A stretch of 64,000 nt of DNA from Alteribacillus bidgolensis (GCF_002886255.1 NZ_KZ614149.1:744001-808000), one strand, 5' to 3'. Numbered from the stretch's first letter, positions 1 through 8,676 are shown. Program-made: numbers and translations. The notes: generated by a model not told the origin, from the sequence alone.

Positions 1-1633
1 CAGCAATTCCAGTCATCTCCTGTTTGTCGTAATCTTTTATTAAAGCTGAAATATTTCCGAAGTAGGTGCTTACACCTTCCACTTGATAATCATATCCGTA
101 GCTTTCTAGTTGTGCAATAAGACTCTGGTCCTCAATAAATGCTTCAGTATCTTCTAGATGAATCAGGTCTTTCTCAGGGTGAAAGCGACCGGCATTGACG
201 GTGTCTTGGTAATCTTCTTCCAAGTATGCCTGTCTAATCAAAAACTGGGTAAGAACACCAGGAATACGGTTGCCCCCTGGCGTGCCTATTCCCATAACAA
301 CTTCGGAAGTCTCATTTTTAATAATACTAGGTGCAATAAAACTGCGTGGACGTTTTCCAATTTCTATATAATTTGGTGAATTTGGATCATCGCTGAAGTT
401 GCCCAAGTTGCTGTTCATCCACATGCCGTCTACCATGTTTCCTGATCCGAAGAAATTTCCTAAAGTGTTTGTAGCTGAAACGGTTTTTCCTTCTTTATCA
501 ATAATGACAAAATGAGTGGTGCTTGTGTGTTCTTGCATATTGTTATCCTGTTGTGCATCTAAAGTAAGTTCATCGCTTAATCTGCTTTCCGTGACATAAT
601 TTGCACGTTCCCTTATAAAGTTATCGCTCGTCAGGTGATCTACGTTGACATTTTCAAAGTTAGGATCACCAATGGTGTTCAATCGTTGATAATATGCTTC
701 CCTTGTAATTTCACTCATCAAATGTATATACTCGGCGTTATTGTTGTTTAAATAGTTTTTAATATTTAAATGTTCGGCCATGCCAAGCATTTGAATGAAG
801 GTTGTTCCAGATAGTGGAGGAGGAGCAGAATAAACCGTATGATCTTCAAATGTCCCTTTCACAGGTTCCTTTTCATCTACTGTATATTGTGATAAATCAC
901 TGCTGTTAATATGGGGAACTTGACCAGTTAAACTGTTTGAAACATTTCCTTCGTAAAAATCATTTAAACCGTTTGTTTGTAACTGTTTCAATGTATCAGC
1001 TAAGTCTTTTTGAACAAGCGTTTCTCCAATTTCAATTGGTTCCCCTCCAGGGTAAAAATGCGGTACTTCTTCTGTATGAATACGGTATGCTGCATTTTTT
1101 AAGCGGTAATGTAAATCTGAGTTGACTTTAAATCCATTCTCAGCATAAGAAATAGCCGGTTGGAGCAGCTCATCTATTGGCAGTTCTCCATGTTTTTCAT
1201 GTATAGTCTTCATACCTTTAACAAATCCAGGAACTGCGATTTGGTCAGCAGGATTTTGGGTTGAAGCTGTTTCCCGGTAATCATAAGTGATTGGATCGTT
1301 TTTTAGAGAAGGCATATACAGCATGGCACCGCCGCCTCCTAAGCCAGAGCCATAAGGTTCTGTAACTGCTAAGGTGAAGGAAACAGCTACTGCAGCATCG
1401 ATAGCGTTGCCTCCTTTTTCCAAAATATCCATTCCTGTTTCAATTGCGTAATCGTTAGAGGAACTTACCCCGTATCCTTCAAATTCTTCTAAGGAAACTT
1501 TTTGTGCTTCATCTTCAGAATCGGGTGATGAGTCCTCAGCATTTTCGTCCCATGTATTAGAAATGAAAACATAAATAGCGAAACCTAGTATGATGATTCC
1601 TGCTAATATATTAGTAATTTTTGTGGTAGACAA
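1..1633 (-). CDS. ggt: Gamma-glutamyltransferase (3' end cut by window)
   Basis: Gamma-glutamyltransferase transfers or hydrolyses the gamma-glutamyl group of glutathione, glutamine or polyglutamate outside the cell. The frame stays open for 544 codons to the window edge, so only a few tens of residues should be missing. The family motif around GNAIDAAVA lies near residues 75-85 and an acidic linker follows a single N-terminal membrane segment (about residues 5-24), suggesting a membrane-anchored form. The self-cleavage/catalytic threonine is the first T of TTHF (about position 515), and GTPGGNRIPG follows in the small subunit. The start is a TTG preceded by AAAGGAGTGCC at a good distance; no in-frame ATG has a comparable site. 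Transcribed away from the ZIP gene. Assignment is firm; exact substrate is inference. Confidence 0.93.
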   Translation of the reverse strand, partial: MSTTKITNILAGIIILGFAIYVFISNTWDENAEDSSPDSEDEAQKVSLEEFEGYGVSSSNDYAIETGMDILEKGGNAIDAAVAVSFTLAVTEPYGSGLGGGGAMLYMPSLKNDPITYDYRETASTQNPADQIAVPGFVKGMKTIHEKHGELPIDELLQPAISYAENGFKVNSDLHYRLKNAAYRIHTEEVPHFYPGGEPIEIGETLVQKDLADTLKQLQTNGLNDFYEGNVSNSLTGQVPHINSSDLSQYTVDEKEPVKGTFEDHTVYSAPPPLSGTTFIQMLGMAEHLNIKNYLNNNNAEYIHLMSEITREAYYQRLNTIGDPNFENVNVDHLTSDNFIRERANYVTESRLSDELTLDAQQDNNMQEHTSTTHFVIIDKEGKTVSATNTLGNFFGSGNMVDGMWMNSNLGNFSDDPNSPNYIEIGKRPRSFIAPSIIKNETSEVVMGIGTPGGNRIPGVLTQFLIRQAYLEEDYQDTVNAGRFHPEKDLIHLEDTEAFIEDQSLIAQLESYGYDYQVEGVSTYFGNISALIKDYDKQEMTGIA

Positions 1634-1813
1634 ATTTTTTGGCACTCCTTTCAAAAAACGACAACAACTCTATGTTGTATATCCTAACAATAAAGGATTT
1701 AAAACGCCATTGTATCGAAAATAATTGATAATATTTGATATTCTTTTAGATTTCTTTCTATTTTTTACTAAAGTGCGTACACTATAAAAGGTAGTATGAA
1801 AGAGGGTGAAGTC

Positions 1814-2557
1814 ATGGAGGAATTCATACTGGCAAGTGGATTGTCTGCATTTGCCACCGGATTAGGAGCAATTCCTGCTATATTATTAAGAAATACAACT
1901 CACCGAGGAAAAGATATGCTGCTTGCTTTTAGTGCAGGAATGATGATGGCAGCATCTATGTTTGAACTTATACCAAAGAGCTTAAACCTTGGTGGTTATG
2001 AGGCTGTTTTTATTGGAATATTTCTTGGAATGTTGATTTTAACATTATTAGAGCAGAATATTCCTCATGAGCATATTGAGCGGACCAATAATAATGAGTA
2101 TTTTGACATTAAAATGATAGATCGAAAAGCAATGCTTATTATAATGGCCATCACTCTGCATAACATACCGGAAGGATTATCTGTCGGGGTAAGTTACAAT
2201 AGTGGGGTAGAAGGTCTTGGATTATTGATAGCTCTTGCTATTGGGGTTCAGAATGCACCGGAAGGTTTTATCATCGCATTCTTTTTAATTGAACAAGGAG
2301 TTAAAAAAAGCCATGCTTTTATAATAGCTTTAGGTACAGGTTTTGCGGAGTGGATTGCAGCTTTTGTTGGTTTTTGGTTAACGGCTGTTGCCAGTCAGTT
2401 AGTTCCAATAGGATTAGCTTTTGCGGCGGGATCTATGCTATATATTGTGTACAAAGAATTAATCCCCGAAAGTCACGGGGATGGATATGCTTTAAGTGCG
2501 ACTTATTCATTTACAGGCGGGCTGCTATTGATGGTAGCCATGACATGGTTTTTTTAG
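1814..2557 (+). CDS. ZIP family divalent metal transporter
   Basis: A 247-residue integral membrane protein of the ZIP (ZupT/GufA-like) family, which brings zinc or other divalent metals into the cytoplasm. About eight hydrophobic segments are visible. The paired metal-binding motifs HNIPEG (around residue 115) and NAPEG (around residue 151) in neighbouring helices are the family hallmark; the second has lost the usual histidine (QNAPEG instead of HNxPEG), as in some GufA-like members. I chose the ATG at 1814 because AGAGGGTGAAG sits just upstream; the ATG at 1796 lacks a site. A tiny membrane-peptide gene follows 17 bases after the stop, so the two are probably co-expressed. Metal specificity cannot be read from the sequence. 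Confidence 0.9.
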   Translation: MEEFILASGLSAFATGLGAIPAILLRNTTHRGKDMLLAFSAGMMMAASMFELIPKSLNLGGYEAVFIGIFLGMLILTLLEQNIPHEHIERTNNNEYFDIKMIDRKAMLIIMAITLHNIPEGLSVGVSYNSGVEGLGLLIALAIGVQNAPEGFIIAFFLIEQGVKKSHAFIIALGTGFAEWIAAFVGFWLTAVASQLVPIGLAFAAGSMLYIVYKELIPESHGDGYALSATYSFTGGLLLMVAMTWFF

Positions 2558-2574
2558 TGAGGTGAAACAACGAG

Positions 2575-2676
2575 GTGGACAACAATAAATTAGAAAAAAT
2601 ACTTGCACTAATAAGTTTTTTCGTTGGAATTATTTTATTCATTTCGTTAATAAGACAGTTGATAGATTTTCTATGA
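2575..2676 (+). CDS. 33-residue single-pass membrane peptide coupled to ZIP gene
   Basis: A short frame of 33 codons starts at GTG, with TGAGGTGA nine bases upstream; that Shine-Dalgarno overlaps the stop of the ZIP transporter, so translation is likely coupled. The product has a charged N-terminus (MDNNKLEK) followed by one hydrophobic helix of about 20 residues and a short tail ending RQLIDFL. It could be an accessory subunit or regulator of the transporter, by analogy to other small membrane proteins that sit beside transporters. No family is recognised. The next gene downstream converges on the opposite strand. Confidence 0.55.
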   Translation: MDNNKLEKILALISFFVGIILFISLIRQLIDFL

Positions 2677-2716
2677 AGAATGAGTCTCAGGAATTTTGAA
2701 GTATTTATTCTAAAAG

Positions 2717-3052
2717 TTACGTTTGAAAATATAAATGATAATGATGCTGACAGGCTGGGTTATATAAAGCTTTGCACACAGGGCAAGAATAGTTGCATTG
2801 TAAATATTCTTGAATGGTGAGTTTATATCCGCAGGCTCCACAAAGAATGGCTTTTTGGTTCCATTGATCTTTAGGCCATTGTAAGGGGGGATGATCGCAT
2901 ATTTGTTCATGACATTTATAACAGCAGAAAAAATCTCCACAGCAAAAAAATTGAATAGCAATGATATCTTCTTTTTTATGATAGTGGGCACAACGGCTTT
3001 GTTTATCTGGGCGTGCCCCTTTTACAACGGTATTACCTATATTTACTTTCAT
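2717..3052 (-). CDS. CHY-type zinc finger protein
   Basis: A 111-residue cysteine- and histidine-rich protein. It contains the CHY zinc-finger pattern: CAHY near residue 21, FFCCGDFFCCYKCHE around 35-49, CGACGY and CPVCKALYNPACQHHYHLYF at the C-terminus, enough for three zinc sites. The family includes the yeast Hot13 zinc-binding protein and bacterial proteins of unknown function; a role in metal handling or redox is only suggested. It converges with the ZIP transporter, a suggestive zinc context. The length is typical of stand-alone bacterial CHY proteins, and the ATG start is the first in the frame. Confidence 0.85.
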   Translation of the reverse strand: MKVNIGNTVVKGARPDKQSRCAHYHKKEDIIAIQFFCCGDFFCCYKCHEQICDHPPLQWPKDQWNQKAILCGACGYKLTIQEYLQCNYSCPVCKALYNPACQHHYHLYFQT

Positions 3053-3486
3053 AAAAACCCTCTTTTTGTGAAATGATAAAACAGATTACAAATAGTATTA
3101 GAATGCGTTGCCTGCTCTTTAAATTGTTATAGATTACAAAAAACTTTATCCATTCCTAAAACAGTATAACAAAAATTCATCTGATAAATGATGTTTAATT
3201 TCAAACGAGGAGGGTATATACAAAAATGTCTCATTTTTTATTTAGGGGTACTAATATTTCTGTCACCGAATGTTCATTGACCGTTTGATGTTGATGGCGT
3301 ATTATTAAAGATGTAATAAAACCAAAAGCTAATTTGTGACAAAAGTTAGAATTTTCATTCAATTAATCGACAGAATGCTGCTTTTGTGTTATATTTATTC
3401 TATGCGTTAATGTTCAGAATTTTCTACATTACATGAAGGAGATGGTTCATGGCACGGTGTAGAGTATTTTTTAAGGAGGAGATCGT
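3053..3486 (+). other. Gene-free stretch between divergent genes
   Basis: No convincing coding frame is present in these 434 bases. The stretch separates the CHY-finger gene from the 144-residue gene downstream and must carry both promoters. It is AT-rich with several possible -10 sequences, but no -35/-10 pair is clear enough to call. A TTGTGACAAAAGTTAGAA sequence near 3331 only half resembles an Fnr box. The Shine-Dalgarno AAGGAGGAGA of the next gene lies at its right end. Confidence 0.5.
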
Positions 3487-3921
3487 ATGCCTGTAAAAGA
3501 AAATCAAGAAACACTTGTGAGAACCAAAGCAAAAGAGCTCTGCAGTGCAATGGAATTAAGGGGTTGGGCAAGCACAAAATTTGTACCTACTCCGCCTTAT
3601 GGATTTACACTAGTGAGTATGACGGGATGTCGTGCGTGGTTTGGCAAACGGTGGGGCATGATTTGTGATGATATGGAAGATCATCTTAAACTTGTTTTAG
3701 ATATTCCAAGAGGAAGGTCATCGGCCGAAGAAATTTCTGAACGGTTAAACCTTCCGTTAGTAAGTGGCAACAAAGGGAAAAGCGGAGTTGAGATGATTGA
3801 TAACCGGGATCGTATTACTGTAGTTCTCTATCTGTTTACAGATGAATTAAAAAATACGGAGTTCCGGAATAGTGAAGTAATGGAATTTGTTAGTGATGTT
3901 AGACGTTGGTCCTGCCTGTAA
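3487..3921 (+). CDS. Hypothetical protein, 144 residues
   Basis: I do not recognise this protein. It starts at ATG behind a strong AAGGAGGAGATC site and ends before a clear terminator, so it is almost certainly a real single-gene unit. It is soluble in appearance, with no signal peptide or membrane segment. A central tryptophan/cysteine-rich part (GCRAWFGKRWGMICDD, about residues 47-62) is followed by a mixed charged half ending in RRWSCL. Cysteines occur at about 19, 48, 60 and 143. No catalytic motif is evident. Confidence 0.7.
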   Translation: MPVKENQETLVRTKAKELCSAMELRGWASTKFVPTPPYGFTLVSMTGCRAWFGKRWGMICDDMEDHLKLVLDIPRGRSSAEEISERLNLPLVSGNKGKSGVEMIDNRDRITVVLYLFTDELKNTEFRNSEVMEFVSDVRRWSCL

Positions 3922-3946
3922 ACTTCATAATTAAGAACCACACAGG

Positions 3947-3976
3947 GCGTCACCCTTCTCGGGTGCGCTTATTTTT
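3947..3976 (+). terminator. Rho-independent terminator after 144-residue gene
   Basis: A GC-rich hairpin (CACCC paired with GGGTG, extended by GCG/CGC across one bulged T) is followed by a T-rich run. It ends transcription of the gene at 3487. Confidence 0.85.
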
Positions 3977-4000
3977 TACTTCAGGAATGTTAATTTTGTT

Positions 4001-4070
4001 AAAGGATCAAAGTATAAGCCAAACTATGACTTCGCCATTTGGACTTGGCGGTAAGCCAAGTTTTTCTAAT
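4001..4070 (+). repeat. Interspersed repeat family A, copy 1
   Basis: About 70 bases beginning AAAGGATCAAAGTATAAGCC and ending in the hairpin ACTTGGC-GGTAA-GCCAAGT followed by TTTTTCTAAT. Closely related copies lie at 8273, 37948 and, more diverged, 16412 and 44080, all in this orientation and all downstream of a plus-strand gene or gene remnant. The hairpin plus T-run looks like a terminator. An upstream CGCCA can pair with the TGGCG inside it, giving an alternative fold. Confidence 0.8.
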
Positions 4071-4168
4071 TCGTAAAAGTAATGTTTCAATTAAATATTG
4101 TAAAACATAATTAATAACCCTTTTAAAACAAATGAGTCCATCCCTTTGATTATGGAGGTCTTTTTAGA

Positions 4169-4909
4169 ATGACACTTGATAAAACAGTAATTATTACAGG
4201 TGCAAGCAGTGGAATAGGTGAAGCGGCAGCAAGAAAATTGACCCAAGAAGGTGCCAATGTTGTGCTTGCTGCTAGAAGTCTAAATAAATTAAAACAATTA
4301 CAATCAGAACTAAATAATAATAAAGGAGAAGTGATTATTCACCAAACAGATGTTACTTCGTTAGACGAAATGAAGCAGCTGGCCGCTTACACCATAGAAT
4401 CATTTGGCAAAATAGATGTGATGTTTAATAATGCAGGTTTAATGCCGCTTTCTTATATGAAAAACACGAAAGTTGACGAATGGAATCGTATGATTGATGT
4501 TAATATCAAAGGCGTATTGAATGGGTTTGCAGCAGTATGTGATCATATGCTTGCCAGAAATCAAGGTCATATTATTACAACCTCTTCTGATGCAGCGCAT
4601 AAAGTCTTTGTTGGATCTGCAGTTTACAGTGCTACAAAGCATGCTGTGTCTGCTATTATGAAAGGTTTGAAACTAGAGATGGCAAGGACGGATTTACGAT
4701 TTACTGCGATTTCTCCAGGAGCTGTTGCTACTGATTTAACGAATACCATCACGGATGAAAATATTTTAAAGAGCATGAATGAAGAGGGGATGCCTTTTGA
4801 ACCTCTCAAAAGTGAAGATGTAGCGGAGGCAGTATATTATGTTGTCACTCAGCCTGAAAATGTAGATATAAATGAAATAGTTGTGCGTCCTGTTCATCAG
4901 GATAGTTAA
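4169..4909 (+). CDS. Short-chain dehydrogenase/reductase
   Basis: A 246-residue classical SDR oxidoreductase, cytoplasmic. The nucleotide-binding TGASSGIG is at residues 10-17, NNAG at 87-90, the catalytic serine in the TTSSDAAH segment (S139/S140), and the YxxxK pair at Y153 and K157. R36 in LAARS suggests NADPH preference. The length is standard. The start ATG has GGAGGT upstream. It resembles the E. coli YdfG / B. subtilis YqjQ-like general reductases; the physiological substrate cannot be told. A DJ-1/PfpI-type gene follows about 90 bases later. Confidence 0.92.
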   Translation: MTLDKTVIITGASSGIGEAAARKLTQEGANVVLAARSLNKLKQLQSELNNNKGEVIIHQTDVTSLDEMKQLAAYTIESFGKIDVMFNNAGLMPLSYMKNTKVDEWNRMIDVNIKGVLNGFAAVCDHMLARNQGHIITTSSDAAHKVFVGSAVYSATKHAVSAIMKGLKLEMARTDLRFTAISPGAVATDLTNTITDENILKSMNEEGMPFEPLKSEDVAEAVYYVVTQPENVDINEIVVRPVHQDS

Positions 4910-4999
4910 TACATTAACATTTGTAACATTTTTACGTTTCCATTAAAATGAAAGATAGAAAAAGAAAGAGGGATGATTATAAAAAGGGGGAGGCGTACA

Positions 5000-5659
5000 T
5001 TGGCTTGTATTTTGATCGTTGTTACAAACGCTGGCAACGTAATAAATGGTAGAGAGACAGGAGTATGGTTATCTGAATTTGCAGAATCTTATCTCAGTTT
5101 TATTCATGCTGGTCATGAGGTGATTGTTGCCAGTCCTAAGGGGGGAGAAGCTCCTATAGACCCAAAGAGCAAAGGAGGAAATCTTCTTAAAGAGTGGAAA
5201 AAAGCAGCAGATGTTTTAAAAAACACTGTCTCTCTTGATAATTTGGATAGTGAAGACTTTGATGGTATTTTTTTAGTAGGCGGTCGCGGAACAATGTTTG
5301 ATTTCCCTAGTAGTGAACGTCTTCAATACATATTAAATGAGATGGCAGAAGACAATAAAGTGATAGGAGCTGTCTGTCATGGTTCCGCAGGTTTTACACA
5401 TTTCCTTTTACCTGATGGAACTCCATTTTTAGAAGGGAAACGGCTAACAACTTTTACAAATAAAGAGGAAAAAGAAATGGATTTAGACAAAGATATGCCT
5501 TTTTTATTAGAGTCTAAAGTAAGAGAACTAGGGGCTACTTTTGTCGCTGCTCCTATTTTCACAGAAAATGTAGAAATGGATGGAAATTTTATAACCGGTC
5601 AAAACCCGCAGTCAACTTTACGAACGGCTAGAATGTTCTTAGAGAAAATAGAACATTAG
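5000..5659 (+). CDS. DJ-1/PfpI family protein (type 1 glutamine amidotransferase-like)
   Basis: A 219-residue protein of the DJ-1/PfpI superfamily, close to the Hsp31-like/YDR533C-like chaperone-deglycase branch. The nucleophile elbow AVCHGSAGF places the reactive cysteine at C126, preceded by VGGRGTMFD near 93-101; E26 in WLSEFAES is the likely acid partner. I prefer the TTG start at 5000, which follows AGGGGGAGG by six bases; an in-frame ATG at 4973 adds nine basic residues that do not belong to the fold and lacks a properly spaced site. A two-gene run with the next frame (12-base gap) is likely. Function may be protein or metabolite repair; this is inference. Confidence 0.88.
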   Translation: MACILIVVTNAGNVINGRETGVWLSEFAESYLSFIHAGHEVIVASPKGGEAPIDPKSKGGNLLKEWKKAADVLKNTVSLDNLDSEDFDGIFLVGGRGTMFDFPSSERLQYILNEMAEDNKVIGAVCHGSAGFTHFLLPDGTPFLEGKRLTTFTNKEEKEMDLDKDMPFLLESKVRELGATFVAAPIFTENVEMDGNFITGQNPQSTLRTARMFLEKIEH

Positions 5660-5671
5660 GAGGGGCTGGTT

Positions 5672-6118
5672 ATGACCGAAGAAAAGGCTTATAAAATTTT
5701 GCAGCGAGTTTATACGGATGAATTAATGCAGCAGGAAAAACGAAGAGTCTTGCGGCTATTGTATCGTCATATAAAAGAACAATTGAATGTATTAGGTATT
5801 AGAGATCAACTTGAAAGCGCAAATAATAAGCTGGAACGATTTAAAGAATTTACTTATATACCTGGAGATAATATTTTAAAATCCATGCAATATGTTTTTA
5901 ATGCGGCTCGCGGGGAACGCAACACAAATAAAGATGAAGCCCGCCTGCATCTTCAACGTATTTACAAAACATTATATCAGCCGGCTGGGAGAAAACGTCC
6001 TGTCATTCCTGAACATTTTTGGAGCACTCCGTTAGGGGCAGCATGTTTAGTAACAGAAGGTGGGGTAGAAACTATATTTGATCTCTTAAAAGAAGTAGAA
6101 GAAACAGAGAGGGAATAA
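5672..6118 (+). CDS. Hypothetical protein, 148 residues
   Basis: Not recognised. It starts 12 bases after the DJ-1-like gene with GGAGGGG upstream, so the two are likely one transcript. The protein is hydrophilic and mostly helical, rich in Lys, Glu, Arg and Leu, with a possible coiled-coil stretch around residues 20-60 (EKRRVLRLLYRHIKEQL region). A conserved-looking HFWSTPLGAACL patch lies near residues 116-127. There are no membrane segments and no obvious catalytic motif. Confidence 0.65.
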   Translation: MTEEKAYKILQRVYTDELMQQEKRRVLRLLYRHIKEQLNVLGIRDQLESANNKLERFKEFTYIPGDNILKSMQYVFNAARGERNTNKDEARLHLQRIYKTLYQPAGRKRPVIPEHFWSTPLGAACLVTEGGVETIFDLLKEVEETERE

Positions 6119-6233
6119 TTAACAATCGGAATCAGCCCATGAAACTTTATTAAAAGTATAGGAAACTTTCTTTATAAATGTTACAATATTTAAAAGTTTA
6201 GAATCAGACAAAATTCGAAAGACGGGGTGCGGA

Positions 6234-6722
6234 ATGAAAGCGTATCGTCGTAAATTTTATTATTTAGGACAAAACCAGCGGACGATGGAACCTATGAGCA
6301 TGGATCGTATTAGACAAGCCGGATTTGATATAACAGTAAAGAGAGATGACTTGCCTTACATGATTAGTTTTTGCCGTGAATGGCGGTCGTTTTTCGAAAA
6401 AACAGCAAAACATGTTCATCCGCTTTATCGTCCTTATATAGAAGAATCTTCTTCCTTTTTTGATGAGCAGGTAGAACAAATGACACTCTGCACGGCGCCG
6501 CATCATGATACAAACACGTACATTCTTCCTTTTACAGATCTGGTATCAGCTTTAATGCTTGCATATGATGCATTTGACAGAGTTCTTGACGCCTATCAAA
6601 GTATGCCTGCTCATTTTGAGACAGCCTTGAAGTATTACAGGCAATTTTCTTTAAAATCAGACGCTGATAAAGCTCAGTTTATTTTAAATCATCTGCCAGA
6701 TCTGAGATTAAGTGTTGAATAA
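6234..6722 (+). CDS. Hypothetical protein, 162 residues
   Basis: Not recognised. The ATG at 6234 has a modest GGGGTGCGG site. The product is soluble, rich in aromatic residues (RRKFYYLGQ at the N-terminus) and predicted largely helical, with a histidine pair in CTAPHHDTNTY around residues 85-95. The frame ends just before a good terminator, which supports a real, singly transcribed gene. No function can be offered. Confidence 0.65.
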   Translation: MKAYRRKFYYLGQNQRTMEPMSMDRIRQAGFDITVKRDDLPYMISFCREWRSFFEKTAKHVHPLYRPYIEESSSFFDEQVEQMTLCTAPHHDTNTYILPFTDLVSALMLAYDAFDRVLDAYQSMPAHFETALKYYRQFSLKSDADKAQFILNHLPDLRLSVE

Positions 6723-6732
6723 TGAAGTATTA

Positions 6733-6762
6733 AAAACTCCGATCAAAAATCGGGGTTTTTTA
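6733..6762 (+). terminator. Rho-independent terminator
   Basis: The hairpin ACTCCGAT-CAAAA-ATCGGGGT, followed by TTTTTTATTTT, lies directly after the 162-residue gene. Confidence 0.85.
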
Positions 6763-6935
6763 TTTTCGGTTATAAAATTCAATTTGACAATTTTCAAGTC
6801 ATATGTATTAAAACTATTCAGTAGTCAAAAGATATATTAGATAATGACAGGTTTCTTTCTGTACTTAATATTTAATTGATATTTACTTTTTAGAACTTGT
6901 TTGATAAAGTATCAAATGTCCTTCCATTATAGGGA

Positions 6936-6949
6936 AGAAAGCGTTTTCC
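6936..6949 (+). promoter_or_regulatory. Possible cre (CcpA) site upstream of nupC
   Basis: AGAAAGCGTTTTCC matches the cre consensus TGWNANCGNTNWCA except at the two end bases. It lies inside an imperfect inverted repeat (TTCCATTAT ... ATAATGGGAA) just ahead of the transporter gene. Nucleoside uptake genes are catabolite-controlled in B. subtilis, which makes a CcpA site plausible, but this is a weak call. Confidence 0.35.
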
Positions 6950-6983
6950 ATAATGGGAAATTTATAAAAGTGGTGGTGGAGGT

Positions 6984-8198
6984 ATGAATTTTTTGTGGGG
7001 CTTAATGGGGATTGCATTTATTTTGTTTCTTGCTTTTCTATTATCGGCAAGAAAAAAGTCGATCAATCCAAGAACTATTTTAGGTGGACTTGCTTTTCAA
7101 ATATTTTTTGCATTTATTGTTTTATACTGGCAAGCAGGAGTGAACGCCCTTGAAGGAGTTACAAGAGCTGTCCAAAGCGTTATAGGTAATGCTAATGAAG
7201 GAATTCTCTTTTTATTCGGTGATTTAATCGAATTAGAAGGTGTTGGAAATATTTTTGCATTTCAAGTATTACCGGTCATTATTTTCTTTTCTTCTTTAAT
7301 TGCAGTTTTATATTACATTGGTGTTATGCAGTGGATAGTAAAGATTATTGGTGGATTTTTATCTTTTATACTTGGTACTAGTAAAGCAGAATCGATGTCT
7401 GCCGCCGCCAATATATTTGTTGGGCAAACGGAGGCGCCTCTGGTGGTCCGCCCCTATTTGGCCAAAATGACGAAATCAGAATTATTTACCGTTATGACAG
7501 GGGGGCTTGCTTCTGTAGCAGGTTCAGTATTGTTTGGATATTACGCTCTTGGAATTCCGTTAAACTATTTGCTTGCGGCGAGCTTTATGGCAGCTCCTGC
7601 CGGTTTGATTATGGCAAAAATGATGATGCCAGAAACCGAAGTATCGACTACATCCGATGAAATAAAAATTGAAAAAGATAAAGAATCACAAAATGTTATT
7701 GATGCAGCAGCCAGAGGGGCTTCGACAGGGCTGCACTTGGCATTAAACGTTGGTGCCATGCTGCTTGCATTTATCGGTCTCATTGCATTAATTAACTCTC
7801 TATTAGGTTTAGTTGGCGGATGGTTTGGTGCAGAATACTTAACGCTTGAACTTATTTTAGGATTTATTTTTGCCCCAATAGCATTTATGATTGGTGTTCC
7901 TTGGGCGGAAGCTTTGCAGGCTGGAAGTTTTATAGGTCAAAAACTTGTAGTAAATGAATTCGTAGCTTATGCAGCATTTGCCCCGGAAATGGAAACTTTT
8001 TCTGAAAAAGCACAGGTCATCATTACATTTGCATTGTGCGGGTTTGCGAACCTCTCTTCCATGGCTATCATTCTTGGCGGTATAGGAGCGCTTATCCCAG
8101 AACGACGCAAAGAATTAGCGCAGCTCGGACTTCGTGCTGTTGCTGCAGGTGCGTTGGCATCTTTATTAAGTGCGGCCATTGCTGGTATGTTTGTTTAA
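6984..8198 (+). CDS. nupC: Concentrative nucleoside transporter, NupC family
   Basis: A 404-residue inner-membrane protein of the CNT family, importing nucleosides with protons or sodium ions. About nine to ten hydrophobic helices are visible. Family motifs include the NEGILFLFGDLIE segment (about residue 71), the substrate-binding GQTEAPLVVRPYL (about 146-158) and the late segment LCGFANLSSMAIILGG. Length and motif order are standard. The ATG follows GGTGGTGGAGGT. It is a single-gene unit with a hairpin after the stop; several NupC paralogues usually exist in Bacillaceae, so the name denotes the family rather than strict orthology. Confidence 0.92.
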   Translation: MNFLWGLMGIAFILFLAFLLSARKKSINPRTILGGLAFQIFFAFIVLYWQAGVNALEGVTRAVQSVIGNANEGILFLFGDLIELEGVGNIFAFQVLPVIIFFSSLIAVLYYIGVMQWIVKIIGGFLSFILGTSKAESMSAAANIFVGQTEAPLVVRPYLAKMTKSELFTVMTGGLASVAGSVLFGYYALGIPLNYLLAASFMAAPAGLIMAKMMMPETEVSTTSDEIKIEKDKESQNVIDAAARGASTGLHLALNVGAMLLAFIGLIALINSLLGLVGGWFGAEYLTLELILGFIFAPIAFMIGVPWAEALQAGSFIGQKLVVNEFVAYAAFAPEMETFSEKAQVIITFALCGFANLSSMAIILGGIGALIPERRKELAQLGLRAVAAGALASLLSAAIAGMFV

Positions 8199-8206
8199 TT
8201 CGTTTG

Positions 8207-8245
8207 CAGCCAGTCCTTCGCTTAGAGGGGGTGGCTGTTTTTATT
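8207..8245 (+). terminator. Terminator after nupC
   Basis: CAGCCA and TGGCTG pair across a 19-base loop and are followed by TTTTTATTT just after the nupC stop codon. Confidence 0.7.
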
Positions 8246-8272
8246 TATACTTATGGAAAATTTAAATTTGAT

Positions 8273-8342
8273 AAAGGATCAAAGTATAAGCAAAACTAAG
8301 ACTTTCACCATAAGGACTTGGCGATAAGCCAAGTTTTTCTAA
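8273..8342 (+). repeat. Interspersed repeat family A, copy 2
   Basis: This copy is nearly identical to the one at 4001: AAAGGATCAAAGTATAAGCA, then CACCATAAGGACTTGGCG, then the ACTTGGC/GCCAAGT hairpin and TTTTTCTAAT. It sits about 75 bases after nupC in the same orientation as the gene. Confidence 0.85.
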
Positions 8343-8456
8343 TAAGAAGTTGATTCGATTATGTATTGTTGATATGATTTTGAAAGAACGGGACGGAGGC
8401 AAACAATTCAGTCATCGTTTTCTTGAATTGAATTGAAAAAGATTAGGAGGCAAATA

Positions 8457-8660
8457 ATGATACATAAAACATGGACAGAATCAGAAACAATAAAACAGCT
8501 GAAATGTGTGCATGCGAATGCTAAAAAATATAAGGTGGACCGGGTGCTGACCCCCGGAAAAATATATGACGTAAAAAATGAAACTGAGGAGTTTTATTTT
8601 GTTGTTGACAACTCTGGTAAAGTTGGCGGCTTTAAAAAAGATTACTTTGAAGAGCTTTAA
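8457..8660 (+). CDS. Small conserved protein (DUF6501-like)
   Basis: A 67-residue cytoplasmic protein. It starts at the ATG at 8457, which has a perfect AGGAGG seven bases upstream; an upstream in-frame TTG is ignored. The sequence VLTPGKIYDVKNETEEFYFVV followed by DNSGKVGGFKKDYFEEL resembles a small SH3-like beta barrel conserved in Bacillaceae, which I believe corresponds to the DUF6501 family; that name is from memory. Function is unknown. Confidence 0.75.
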   Translation: MIHKTWTESETIKQLKCVHANAKKYKVDRVLTPGKIYDVKNETEEFYFVVDNSGKVGGFKKDYFEEL

Positions 8661-8676
8661 ATAAAAGAAATTTTTT

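Noticed and set aside
3331..3348. TTGTGACAAAAGTTAGAA as an Fnr box before the 144-residue gene
   Set aside because: Only the left half-site matches; the right half lacks TCACA and no -10 lies 32 bp away.
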